A stretch of DNA of 64,000 bases, from the NCBI RefSeq assembly GCF_040869045.1, contig NC_090321.1:93168603-93232602 (forward strand), in the 5' to 3' direction. The notes under the pieces are model-generated. The model ran no database searches, was not told the origin of the DNA, and saw only the letters and a program-made list of their open reading frames with translations. Source of the stretch: Eurosta solidaginis (taxonomy: Eukaryota; Arthropoda; Insecta; Diptera; Tephritidae). Below, in pieces: positions 13,201-24,289 of the stretch. Every line of letters starts with the position of its first letter. Position 1 is the first letter of the stretch. The position numbers and the translations under genes were made by a program.

Positions 13201-15493
13201 CAAATAAATTCTAGAGTCACCCCTGGTCCACCTTTATGACGGTATCTCGAAAAGGCGTCCACCTATAGAACTAAGGCCCACTCCCTTTTAAAATACTCAT
13301 TAACACCTTTCATTTGATACCCATATCGTACAAACGCATTCTAGAGTCATCCCTGGTCCATCTTTACGGCGATATCTCGAAAAGGCGTCCACCTATAGAG
13401 AACAAAGGCCCACTCCCTTTTAAAATACTTATTAACACCTTTCATTTGATACCCATAACGTACAAATAAATTCTAGCGTCACCCCTGGTCCACCTTTATG
13501 AGGATACCTCGAAAAGGCGTCCACCTATAGAACTAAGGCCCACTTCCTTATAAAACACTCATAAGCAACTTTCATTTGATTCCCATATCGTAAAACCACA
13601 TTCTATAGTCAGCCCTGGTCCACCTTTACGGCGATATCTCGGAAAGGCGTCCACCTATAGCACTAAGGCCCACTCCCTTTTAGAATACTCATTAACTCCT
13701 TTCATTTGATACCCATATCGTACAAACGCATTCTAGAGTCATCCCTGGTCCACCTTTATGGCGATATCTCGAAAAGGCGTCCACCTATAGAACTATGGCC
13801 CACTGCCTTTTAAAATACTCATTAATACCTTTCATTTGATACCCATAACGTACAAACACATTCTGGAGTCACCCCTGGTCCACCTTTATGGCGATATCTC
13901 GAAAAGGCGGCCACCTATAGAACTAAGGCCCACTCCCTTTTAAAATACTCATTAGCACCTTTCATATAATACCCATATCGTACAAACGCATTCTAGAGTC
14001 ACCTATAGTCCACCTTTACAGCGATATCTCGAAAAGGCGTCCACCTAAAGAGCTAAGGCTCACTCCCTTTTAAAATACTCATTAACACTTTTCATTTGAT
14101 ACCCATATCGTACAAACACATTCTAGAGTCACCGCTGGTCCACCTTTATGGCGATATCTCGAAAAGGCGTCCACCTATAGAACTAAGGCCCACTCCATTT
14201 TAAAATACTCATTAACACCTTTCATATGATACCCATATCGTACAAACGCATTCTAAAGTCACCCCTGTTCCACCTTTACAGCGATATCTCGAAAAGGCGT
14301 CCACCTAAGGAACTAAGGCCCACTCCCTTTTAAAATACTCATTAACACTTTTCATTTGATACTCATATCGTACAAACACATTCTAGAGTCACCGCTGGTC
14401 CACCTTTATGGCGATATCTCGAAAAGGCGGCCACCTATAGAACTAAGGCCCAATTCCTTATAAAACACTCATTAGCACCTTTCATTTGATTCCCATATCG
14501 TAAAACCATATTATAGAATCAGCCCTGGTCCACCTTTACGGCGATATCTCGAAAAGGCGTCCACCTATAGAACCAAGGCCCACTCCATTTTAAAATACTT
14601 ATTAGCACATTTCATTTGATACCCATAACGTACAAATAAATTCTAGAGTCACCCCTGGTCCACCTTTATTACGATATCTCGAAAAGGCGTCCACCTATAG
14701 AACTAAGGCGCACTCCCTTTTAAAATACTTAACACCTTTCATTTGATACCCATAACGTACAAATAAATTCTAGTCACCCTTGGTCCACCTTTATGACGGT
14801 ATCTCGAAAAGGCGTCCACCTATAGAACTAAGGCCCACTCCCTTTTAAAATACTCATTAACACCTTTCATTTGATACCCATATCGTACAAACGCATTCTA
14901 GAGTCATCCCTGGTCCACCTTTACGGCGATATCTCGAAAAGGCGTCCACCTATAGAACAAAGGCCCACTCCCTTTTAAAATACTTATTAACACCTTTCAT
15001 TTGATACCCATAACGTACAAATAAATTCTAGCGTCACCCCTGGTCCACCTTTATGAGGATATCTCGAAAGGCGTCCACCTATAGAACTAAGGCCCACTTC
15101 CTTATAAAACACTCATTAGCAACTTTCATTTGATTCCGATATCGTAAAACCACATTCTATAGTCAGCCCTGGTCCACCTTTACGGCGATATCTCGGAAAG
15201 GCGTCCACCTATAGAACTAAGGCCCACTCCCTTTTAGAATACTCATTAACACCTTTCATTTGATACCCATATCGTACAAACGCATTCTAGAGTCATCCCT
15301 GGTCCACCTTTATGGCGATATCACGAAAAGGCGTCCACCTATAGAACTATGGCCCACTCCCTTTTAAAATACTCATTAATACCTTTCATTTGATACCCAT
15401 AACGTACAAACACATTCTAGAGTCACCGCTGGTCCACCTTTATGGCGATATCTCGAAAAGGCGTCCACCTATAGAACTAAGGCCCACTCCCTT
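4275..15493. repeat. Satellite A array 1 (130-bp monomer, roughly 86 copies)
   Basis: The monomer is 130 bp (129-130) and carries the fixed landmarks GCGATATCTCGAAAAGGCG, TCCACCTATAGAACTAAGG, CCACTCCCTTTTAAAATACT and CATTTGATACCCATA. Several monomer types alternate, told apart by the block after CCCATA (CGTACAAACGCATTC, CGTACAAATAAATTC, CGTAAAACCACATTC, CGAACAATCACATTC). The types recur in fixed order, so higher-order repeats are present. 130 is not a multiple of three, and open frames therefore last at most about three monomers. The array ends mid-monomer at the truncated LTR of element I. Confidence 0.97.
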
Positions 15494-15902
15494 GAATGAA
15501 ACCAATTGTGTTTTGCGGAAACGAAATAAAAACAAGATAATTAGTGTTTATACATAGAAATATGTATAATAATTAAAATATGTCTTTACTTCGTCAATAT
15601 TAATTTAGTATCACAATAGGAATTTAGGAAATAGAAACTTACGTTTTATTATGTTTGAAATATCCAAAGATGAGAACTCGGCGGACGCAGAAAAAGCTGG
15701 TGACTTGTTGGCAGACAAACTAAATCAGAGCGGACGGCAACTTCCAAATCGCCACCGAACCCCGAATTGTCTCTCTTAACGAAAGAAAGTGCTGGATCAA
15801 GAGGACAATTGGAAGTTAGCCGTTGCTTACTGACAAACCAAAAAATAGTTAAGTCGAGGGCGGCTACCCAGTAGGAAATTAATTAGGCCACTGGCCTAAA
15901 CA
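15494..15902 (-). repeat. 3' LTR of element I, outer end truncated
   Basis: It is the direct copy of 24325-24747 and ends internally with GGCCTAAACA, read on the minus strand as TGTTTAGGCC. The right copy continues about 16 bp further, to TGAACACAATTGGCGG, but here satellite sequence follows instead. The right copy also has a short insertion near 24402-24428 that this copy lacks. Confidence 0.9.
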
Positions 15903-15918
15903 TGCCGGCCCCCTTGCC
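15903..15918 (-). promoter_or_regulatory. Polypurine tract of element I
   Basis: The minus strand reads GGCAAGGGGGCCGGCA immediately before the LTR start TGTTTAGG. A purine-rich tract in this position primes plus-strand DNA synthesis in LTR retrotransposons. Confidence 0.7.
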
Positions 15919-16191
15919 ATGGGCAATATTCGAAATGCCAACACCAGCCGGTTCAACGTTTGACTTGAAATTATGAAATGAACATTCAATTGAAAAAAAG
16001 GAAAAATCTACCATACGAAGTTATGAAATGAACATTTGCATAAATTAAAATTTAACAATTTGAAAATTTGAAAATTTGAAAGCAGCAAACTTGACTTACG
16101 AAACTAGTCAACTAAAATTTGTACATATTTAAGTATTTGAAATTTAAATAACAAATTTAAAATGAATAAAAAATGAAAGATGTTGCCGCTG
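15919..16191. other. AT-rich untranslated stretch between ORF3 and 3' LTR
   Basis: It contains a short direct repeat of AATTTGAA units near 16055-16080 and two copies of a GTTATGAAATGAACATT block. No open frame of note is present. It would be the 3' untranslated part of the ORF3 transcript. Confidence 0.6.
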
Positions 16192-17400
16192 CTAGCCTGC
16201 CGTGGAGCCGGAAATGACCAAACCGAATATGGTCGGTTGCAATAGCAGGCTTCCTATCGATGAAGTTGGTGTACCGCTCACCATGATTTTGGCGTACACG
16301 TCTGCGCCGATTACGAGCCGAATAGGCGACGAAACATAAAATTTTGGATCTGCTAATCGCATGAATTGCAATGGCGTAGCAATCTTTGGGTCCAGATTTG
16401 TTCGTGGGCTTATTTTCGCATACCCTTCAACTACCGTCGCCAGTGTCGAGATCCGCTCGGTTACGCCATGTTTTCCACGAAAGATTATGTGACGACTTTT
16501 ACTGTGGCCATCCCCTGCGCGATCCAGTTGAATTTCTCGTGCTAGCTCTTTGTCGATAGTCGTATTCGGAGAACACGGGTCAATGAGTGCCCGCACAAGG
16601 TGAAGTCGGCCACTGGACTCAATTTTGACTATGGTGGTCGGTGTTATCGGCTCGAGGGTGGTCAAAATTGGTGCAGATGCCATTGAGGCTACTCTCCCTG
16701 CTAGAAATCCTTTCGGTGTTGCGCGTTGGAGGGTGAGCGATTTGATCTTGTTGGCTCGATTAGGCTCTTTCCGCGTATACGGTTTGCTTGCATTAGGAGC
16801 TCTGTGATCATTGCGACGTTTGGACGGTCGGAAAATATTTGATGCCGAGCCGCCCTGTCGCCAATTTTTCTGCGGAGCAGGACGAGATGCTGAGCTTCCC
16901 AAAAGTCTCTACCTGTAAGGCTTCGTGGTATCGGCGATTGGCAAGTATTTAATGTCAAGTCGCGCGACCGCCTTTCGTGTTGGAGCAGCGGGCGGAAAGT
17001 ATTTATTTTCCTCAACCTGTTGAGCCCACGATTTTGTCTCCTCAGTGACGTGAATTGACAAAGTGTCGTCAGAATCGTCGTCTACGTTGCGGCAGCGAGA
17101 CTGCAGCGTTGTCGTCGGTCGATCGTTTCCCACGGCCTCGATATGTAGGGTGGTGTGGTGTTTCTCACCACAATAATGGCAACGTGCCGTGCTAGAGCAC
17201 GTTTCCATGCGATGGAATGGCGACAAAGAGTTGGGGCAGTACTTGTGGATGAGTACCATTCTCAACCTCTCCTCTGGTGACTGAGCACGATATTGCGGGC
17301 ATAGCCGTATACCATGGTGGCTGTTGCATAGGCGGCATGGAATCGGGAAGGAATGCGAACCTTGCTCAGACCTGTTGCGTGCTGCGACAAAACGAGACAT
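16192..17400 (-). CDS. Element I ORF3: zinc-cluster plus retropepsin-like (DUF1758-like) protein, one in-frame TAG
   Basis: One frame of about 402 codons, broken only by a TAG at 16909-16911. The first part (about residues 20-80) has paired Cys/His clusters, beginning CRLCNSHHGIRLC and ending CHYCGEKHHTTLH, like the zinc clusters of BEL gag. The second part resembles a DUF1758 retropepsin fold, with a RALIDPCSP block, then LVIGADVYAKIM and FGLVISG near the end. The expected D-S/T-G catalytic triplet is D-P-C, so protease activity is unlikely. It lies after the integrase tail, where other retroelements carry env, and it lacks a signal peptide or membrane segment. A strong splice acceptor ends one base before its ATG, which suggests expression from a spliced mRNA. 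I recall related two-domain proteins in dipteran genomes, but the function is unknown. It may bind element RNA or modulate particle assembly (inference). Confidence 0.75.
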
Positions 17401-17420
17401 TCTGTAATGAAAAGAAGTCG
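17401..17420 (-). promoter_or_regulatory. Candidate 3' splice site before ORF3 of element I
   Basis: The minus strand reads CTTCTTTTCATTACAG followed by A and the ATG of ORF3. A pyrimidine tract ending in CAG fits the acceptor consensus, and its position fits a subgenomic spliced message. The donor was not located. Confidence 0.5.
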
Positions 17421-17496
17421 GTTTAATCGAGAAAATAATGAATTAGAAAGTAGGCGACGGGTGGGTGATGAGCGTGGAGGCGAGGTGTTTTGTCAA

Positions 17497-18532
17497 TTAA
17501 TTTCCGGATTCGTTCGTTGGTAGTCGGACCAGTTTCACGATTGGTCGAGTGACTAGTCCCTTCTCGGTCCGAACCTTCACTACTCGGACGCGATTGTTCG
17601 CACCGCGATGTATATCGACGACTCGGCGAAGTCGCCATTCGTTTGGAGGCACGTTATCTTCACGGATCACGACGAGATCACCCGCTTTCATGTCCGGTTG
17701 CTGTCGCTTCCACTTAGTCCTCTTTTTTCAGCTCCGTAAGGTATTCGTTCTTCCATCGTTGACAGAATGAATGATGCAATGCTTTCATCTTTTGCCATCG
17801 GTTAATCACTGATGCTGGATTCTCGCTAACCTCAATCTCCGGGGGAGATAACAGAGGGGCACCTATAAGAAAATGTCCAGGAGTCAATGGTTCTAAGCTC
17901 GATGGGTCATTTGAAGCGGGACTAAGATGTCTTGAGTTAAGACAAGCCTCAATTCTACATAAAAGTGTCGAAAATTCCTCAAACGTATATTTGAGTCCAG
18001 ATGCTACCTTTCTAAAATGGGTTTCAAAGCTCTTCACGCCAGCCTCCGATAAGCCCCCCATGTGAGGAGCTGATGCGGGTATGAAATGCCATGAAAGTTC
18101 TTGATGGAAGTACTTCGAAAGAAGTGCAGTACGAGAATCAGATATAAAAGTCTTAAATTCAGCCTTTAGGGATCTAGATGCTCCAGCGAAGTTGGTTCCG
18201 TTGTCTGAATATATATTTTTGGGACATCCTCGGCGCGATATAAACCTAGAAAAGGCTACTAGAAAGGTGGTAGTGCTAAGGTCATTTGTGGGTTCTAGAT
18301 GAATGGCCTTCGTTGCGAAACAAACGAAAAGACAAACGTACCCCTTTTTAATAACACAAGCTCTACCTCTGTAGTTTTTTATCTCGAAAGGACCTGCAAA
18401 ATCAACGCCGGTATTTGTAAATGCCCTAGAAAAAGCCGTTCGTTCTGTAGGTAGGGAAGCCATGATTTGAGATTGCGTTTGCTTTTTGTATATAGTACAT
18501 ACCTTGCAATTGTGAATGAAAGACTTTATCAT
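17497..18532 (-). pseudogene. Element I pol: integrase core and C-terminal DUF5641-type domain
   Basis: The core has CKVCTIYKKQ (Cys pair of the zinc site), TGVDFAGPF (first Asp), KGYVCLFVCFATKAIHLEP, SDNGTNF (second Asp) and APHMGGLSEAGVKSF (Glu), so the D,D,E residues are present; the usual Trp in GLWEA is Ser. The core frame ends at 17714, and the C-terminal domain, with GDLVVIREDNVPPNEWRLR and TRPIVKLVRLP, continues in another frame at 17497-17691. One frameshift therefore separates the two parts. The protein would insert the cDNA into the host genome. Its tail ends 97 bp before ORF3. Confidence 0.9.
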
Positions 18533-19014
18533 ACTGTGCTCGAACTATTCGCAACATTAACTGGTTTTCTCCATGAAGCGATATTTCATGTATAAACTTA
18601 ACCACCAAGTGAGAGTAATGGCAATTGTAAGGCAGAAGAATTGGATGCTTTTCTTTATAGCTGTGTCTTTTGATGCTCCGATACGGCCTTCGATTCTTAA
18701 AACTCCGATTGGGTCGATAAATGGATTTAAGGCTAGAATTTCGCTTTGGCGCTTATCGCAAGTCCGGATTTTAAATTCGAAACCTCCGCTGAAAAATGTT
18801 GTTGCTGGCAGAGGGCAATTATTCGCTGGGTTGTACCTTTTATTTCATCCGCAGAAATTGATACAGAAGCTGCTTGAAACATTGATTTCTGAGTGGGGTG
18901 GGTCCTTTGGATGAAACGAAAGACATACGATAGAACTCGTAAAGCCCTTGGAAGCGAAGAGAAGCGTTGGAGTATATCCGACACTTCAACGACTTTCGTT
19001 GCGTGGGAGAGCAC
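18426..19014 (-). pseudogene. Element I pol: integrase N-terminal region, frameshifted
   Basis: Pieces in two frames carry the RALRVLSYVFRFI block and a KFIHEISLHGENQLMLRIVR stretch with the His of the zinc-binding HHCC domain, which leads into the Cys pair at the start of the core. A break near 18730 and another near 18530 separate the pieces. In family members this region links RNase H to integrase and binds zinc. Confidence 0.8.
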
Positions 19015-19463
19015 GCGCTTTCCCTCTTCGTCAGTTTGGAAGCCCGACTCTTATTTTGGCCATTCTGACTTGCCTTCTTGCAGCCAAGAAGGACCCTGCC
19101 ACCACAAGGAGTTTCAATTAAGTCCTGCGCGGTCACTCCACGGCTAGCTAAATCGGCAGGATTTGACGCAGAATCGACGTGATACCAATGGTGTTGTCCA
19201 ACCTTGTCTATGATTTTGCTAACCCTGTGGGACGCGAAGGTTGACCAAGAGCATGGTGGCTTTCTAAACCACGCTAGCACTATAGTGGAGTCAGTCCACA
19301 GATAAACCTGTAGTGATCGAAGATCCAGGTTCATGACTACAGCGTCCATCATTTCAGCTAGCAGTACTGCTCCACACAATTCGGCACTACCTTCTTCTAC
19401 GCGCATATAGATGGCTGATGCATATGCCTTTTCGGAGGCGTCGCAAAATCCGTGGAGTTCCAT
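18990..19463 (-). pseudogene. Element I pol: RNase H domain
   Basis: The frame has [20 protein letters not shown] (first catalytic Asp), then WTDSTIVLAWF with a second catalytic Asp, and NPADLASRGV, typical of the BEL RNase H tail. After the LIETP motif near 19105 the coherent frame changes. The join to the RT frame near 19455 is also shifted. A short block between the first Asp and AELCGAVLLAEMMDA is missing compared with element II (which has [10 protein letters not shown]), so an internal deletion is likely. Confidence 0.85.
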
Positions 19464-21230
19464 TTTGCACTGTGGAGAAAACCTAACCCATCGTGGAATC
19501 GAATGTTATTAATAGCTGGATACTCCACAGAAAACTTTTTCCACCGGTCTAATGTGCTTGAAGACACTTCCTCATCCCAACCTGTTCCCTCTAACCAAAC
19601 ATTTTGCATCATAATTTTCGCTACTATGACTATTGGAGAAAGCCGCCCGTGAGGATCAAAAAGTTTCGCGATTGCTGACAAAATCTTACGTTTAGTTACT
19701 TCTTGACCTTGATCGAATTCTTTCGCAGTGAAGTAGAAATGATCCGAACATGCATTCCATCGAATGCCGAGGGCTTTAACGCTGCTTGCGTCCTCGAAGT
19801 CTAAGAAGTCTTGGCTAAGCAGATGAGCGGCAGGAATATCGCTCAAGACTTGCCTACAGTTGGCGGCCCACTTTCTAAGAGGAAAGCCTGCTGAATATAA
19901 GGCGCCAGAAATTTCATCACGCGCTTGGATTGTGGATTCCAAGTCGTGCCCACCTGCAAGTACGTCGTCGACGTACGTATGTCGCGTTAAAAAGGTGGCG
20001 GCGACTGGATGTGAATCTTGTACGTCGTATGCCAATTGAAGCAATGTTCTTATTGCTAGGTACGGAGCACAGTTTACCCCAAAAGTTACCGTATTCAATT
20101 GAAATTGACGTATGAGTTCGTCTGTAGACTCACGGAAGAGAATTCGTTGAAATTTCCTCTGCTGAGGATGGACAAATATTTGGCGATACATCTTCTCGAT
20201 GTCGCTGCTAAAAACGATTTTGAAGAGCCTCCATCTAAGAATTAAGATCGTAAGATCGCTTTGTAGGATGGGACCAGGAAGCAGAGCATAGTTTAAACTC
20301 ACGCCGTTATCTGATGGACACGAAGCATTAAACACCACTCTCACCTTCGTAGAAGTGCTTTCTGGCTTACTCACCGCATGATGGGGTAAGTAGTAGGATT
20401 CGGACGGATTTTCGGACAGGCTTGGTCGGATTTCAGACATATGACCTAACTGACCATATTCTTTAAGGACTCTTGTATACTCCTCTTGTAAAGAGGGGTT
20501 TTTGGCTAGCCTACCTTCACAACGAAAATATTGCGATAACGCAGTTTTACGTGAACACCCTAAAGAAATATCTACTGGGAAATTCTTTCGGAAGGGTAAA
20601 GAGACCGTATATCTCCCCGTGTCCGTTCGCGTCGTAGTTGCTTTGTAAATCTCCTCGCAGTATTCCTCATCGGCCATGCGGATCGCGTTCCTTGGGATAT
20701 CTTCCAATTCCCAAAATGCTGCCAGTTGTTGGTCCAAAGAGATTTCATTGTAAAAAGAGACACAGGATGTCGTCTCTTTATTTGCGTTGGTCCGTCCCGT
20801 AAGTATCCATCCGAATACCGTTTCCTGGGCGAGAAGATTACTCGTAGAGTCCTTCCGAATCCCCTCCAACATGATTTGCGGATAGACATCTCCTCCAATC
20901 ACAAGATCAACTTGTCCGTTCGCAAAGAATCTGCTGTCTGCTAGTTTAATTCCCGGGAAGTTTCGTTGGATAGCTGAGTCAATATCGACGTTTGGCAGAT
21001 TGCCTGTCAATTGAGGTAACACTAAAGCCGTAGTGCTGATGAATACCGTCGTGTAAAGGGGTGAGCCTATATGGATAGGGCAAGCTAGGGTGGAATGAGC
21101 AGACACCGTATTGTTGATACCTAACACGGTAGCCTTCACTTTTTTGGCTGGAAGCCCGATACGTCGGCGAAGCCGTTCCGTAATAAATGAACACTCGGAG
21201 CCCGAACTATTTAGGCTCGGGCCGAGTATA
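19397..21230 (-). pseudogene. Element I pol: protease-like DUF1758 C-terminus and reverse transcriptase
   Basis: A frame of 580 codons is open from 21139 to 19397, and its homology extends up to about 21230. First comes the second half of the retropepsin-like domain, with LVIGGDVYPQIM and ETVFGWILTG. The reverse transcriptase follows, with KVRVVFNAS, SDIEKMYRQIFVHP, TVTFGVNCAPYLAIRTL and the catalytic box YVDDVLAGG. Upstream, the protease active-site region is disturbed by a stop and I see no clean D-S-G. The end of the frame reads into nonsense where RNase H should start, which marks a frameshift near 19455. This is the longest intact piece of the element. Confidence 0.9.
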
Positions 21231-21429
21231 CGGTATCACTATATCGCAGGTGGATTTGAGCAGTTCCCAGTAGGATCCCTTTATGTGTGTTCGAAAAACA
21301 CGATTGGACTTGACTCGGAGAGTCACTGTTGGCCTGATTGCGACTATGTTCAGAAGTGGTTCGTTTGGAAGTAGTTCCGGTACCACTCGACGTTGAACTC
21401 GAAGAGTCCTGTTTGGACGAAAAGGTTGC

Positions 21430-22329
21430 CTAAACTGGATTCAAATGCAGGAGAGTGTGATGTCGTGCGTGGCAAGTTGAACAGTTGTAGGCGCTGTTGC
21501 ATTTCGCCACACCATGTCCGGAAGACAAACAGTTTAGACACAAATTGTTCCTTCTCACATGCTTACTGCGATCAGACGGAGTCATCTTTAGGAAGCGTGA
21601 GCAGGATCGAATGTGGTGAGCGTCACGACTGCAGAGTTTGCATTTCGCATTTGATACGCTTGCCTGAAAATTATTCAATTTTTTGCTGTTCCCTTCGTTA
21701 TTTGATTTGGGGGGGTTGAGATTTGGTCGGCTGTGAGCTTCGCAAATCGAAAACAGTTTCCAAAGTCTGGAACCGACTTGTTAGAAACTTGGCCATATCA
21801 CTCCATTTTGGGATTTCGGTTTTATCTTGAACCGATTGCTCCCACAAGGAAAGCGTAGCTTCCGGAAGTTTCGTGGAGCAGAGGTACGTAATGATCGCAT
21901 CCCAATTCGATATGTCAACTTTATGAATCTGGAGTGCCGAAATGCAATTATTTATTCCCCGCTGCAGTTGTTTGATTGCACTTCCAGATTCAGTTCCTAC
22001 GGGGGGGGAAGGTTGAAGAGGATCTTCAATTGGCTATTAACTAGAATTCGTTTGTTCTCATAACGATCGGTCAGGTTTTTCCACGCGGTTTCGAAACCTT
22101 CATTAGTAATAGGACATTTGCTTACTATTTCTCTTGCTTCGCCCTCAGTTTTTTTTATTAAATGGCATAATTTTTCTACTGAGGCGAGCCCCTGATTCTT
22201 TATGTAAATGGCCGTGAATAAGTCACGGAATGTTGGCCATGACACATAATCTCCCTTAAAAACTTCGGTATCACAAGGCGGAAGCCTAGTATTGCGGAAC
22301 GGAAATATAAATTTCAGTAAGAACACCAA
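21430..22329 (-). pseudogene. Element I gag (DUF1759-type) with zinc cluster
   Basis: The frame from 22329 shows [19 protein letters not shown], the [13 protein letters not shown] block and then, in another frame, WDAIITYLCSTKLPEATLSL, all typical of DUF1759 BEL gag. The zinc region at 21430-21678 has CKLCSRDAHHIRSCSRF, LCLNCLSSGHGVAKC and CHARHHTLLH. The frame changes at a run of eight G on the plus strand at 22001-22008, and stops follow between the two parts near 21700. The N-terminal part normally found before the FKGDY block is not recognisable upstream of 22329. Gag would form the particle shell and bind RNA. Confidence 0.85.
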
Positions 22330-23242
22330 CCAAAATCCCGAAATAACTCACCAAAATCTAGAAATATTAGTATAATACAACTAAATAAGTGAGCAGAAAA
22401 AAGAGAAAAACTTTAAATTTATGTACAAAAATATTTATTTATTATTTCAAAAATGATCACAAATTATTTGAAAAATAATTGCACAATTTATTTAAAATAA
22501 ATACCAATAAAAATGTATATTTAAAGCTTCCTTTTAGAGGTTTCGGGATTCGCAGTACTAATTTTGGGATTTGCACTCCTATATCGAAGTTGCTCACCAC
22601 CCACCACTATAATGCGTGTAGATACGCGAATTCGCCTTGGTTTGTGTTTTCTTTTATTTCGTTTTTCTTGCACTTGTTTTTAATAAAGCCATCGCAAATC
22701 GCTATTATTAAAATGTTTATAAATTAAAACGCTTATAATTATCGAAATAAACGTGGCGCGAGTGATTTTGTATATAAACAAATTACGTGATAATTAATTA
22801 GTTGAATTGGATTTATAGTGCAGTGCTGTGTTGTTGTTATTAATTAAAAGAAAAAAAAAACAGTGTCCAATGGGCAATTTTGGCCGTATATTTGTGCCAC
22901 CGATGTACAAAAATAATAGCAATTTGAAGCCGGACGGTAAAAATGCAAGCAAATTCCCAATTTGGACACTTGTTCACGTATTTAAAAGGATTAATTTCGA
23001 AAAAAATTTTTAAAGAACTCACTGCACAATAATTAATTTATCACTTTTTGTTTTGTTTATGTCCGTGCGGACGGATAACACAAAGATGGAGCGAGCCGAA
23101 GAGTTTTCCAAGTATTGGAAAAGCAAGAAAAAAATGCAAAATTACTCGCGCACAATCGAAAAAATTATTATTATAATTAAACAATTTTTTTTTTGTTAAA
23201 TTCCGCGAAATCACTTTTAATGTGGATATTTTTTTTTTTAAT
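22330..23242. other. AT-rich leader region of element I
   Basis: It lies between gag and the nested MITEs. It contains runs of A and T and no convincing frame, and the gag N-terminus expected here cannot be traced. It may include an old insertion or deletion. No internal duplication or transposon end was recognised. Confidence 0.5.
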
Positions 23243-24124
23243 AGGGGGACTCATGAAAGCATATAAACTTATAAGGTGTAAAATTATATCCATTTACACA
23301 CGCTGTTATATGAATGCACCTAGAAATACTCTTGATAAACTTGATTGTTTATCAGCTGTATTATTAGGGGGACTCATGTAACCGTATAAATGCCTTATAA
23401 AGTGTGTAAACGTATAAATTTATCTAGTTTACGCACGAGCTGTCAAATTTTGTATGAAAAATCATTTACACAATTTGTATAAATTTACGCGCACATTTCA
23501 TTGTGTAAAGTTTACTGTAAACGCGGTAAACTCAAAGGAATGCAACCTTGCAGACATTACAGACGGCATTTTCATCAAAAATATCCAACATCAGCAAGTA
23601 AAGGCGTTTTAGTTTTGATTTTTCACTTAATCTTGGTATTTTTTAATTTGTATAACAATCAAACAAATTTTTTTGGAAATAATACAGCTGAAAAACAATC
23701 AAGTTTATCAAGAGTATTACTAGGTGCGTTCATATAACCGCGTGTGTAAATGGATATAATTTTACACCTTATAAGTTTATATGCTATCATGAGTCCCCCT
23801 ATTGCCAAACAAAAATTTTTTGATTGTTTACAAATTAAAAAATGCCTAAATTAAGTGAAAAATCAAAACTAAAACGTATTTACTAAGATATTCTTGTAAA
23901 TGCCTTGCTGATGTTGGAGATTTCTGATGAAAATGCCTGCTGTACTGTCTGCAAGGTTGCATTCCTTTGAGTTTATCGCGTTTACACGATGAAATGTGCG
24001 CGTAAATTTATACAAATTGTGTAAATGATTTTTCATACAAGATTTGACAGCTCGTTTACGCACTAGATAAATTTATACGTTTACACACTTTATAAGGCAT
24101 TTATACGGTTACATGAATCCCCCT
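23243..24124. mobile_element. MITE A, interrupted by MITE B
   Basis: The left end reads AGGGGGACTCATG and the right end CATGAATCCCCCT, inverted repeats of each other, flanked by the triplet AAT at 23240-23242 and 24125-24127. Without the insert and its duplicated triplet it is 444 bp. It has no coding capacity and is thus a non-autonomous DNA transposon. The 3-bp target duplication is compatible with PIF/Harbinger-type integration, but the superfamily is not proven. Confidence 0.88.
23366..23800. mobile_element. MITE B, nested in MITE A in opposite orientation
   Basis: Its ends AGGGGGACTCATG and CATGAGTCCCCCT are inverted repeats, and its length is 435 bp. ATT flanks it at 23363-23365 and 23801-23803. 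Removing it and one ATT restores the sequence seen in the uninterrupted copy at 222-562, confirming the 3-bp duplication. It is nearly the inverse complement of MITE A, so the pair could form a large fold-back. Confidence 0.9.
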
Positions 24125-24127
24125 AAT

Positions 24128-24289
24128 GTTCTGACTTTGCTCAGTAAACAGAAAACTCACCCGTATTTAAATCTTTCGTGTATGTGGGAGTGAGATGAAT
24201 ATGTCGGTATGTATTATGTTTGACACCTGTTGGCTTGGTTTTTCCTTGATATCAGATCTCGTTTTTTTTTTGTATTTGCTTGTTCGTAG
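24128..24289. other. Leader between MITE A and primer site of element I
   Basis: Short untranslated leader next to the 5' LTR with no open frame. It contains a T-rich run near 24265. Confidence 0.5.

Noticed and set aside
16625..16807. Plus-strand frame within ORF3 of element I
   Set aside because: Shadow frame antisense to the retropepsin-like domain.
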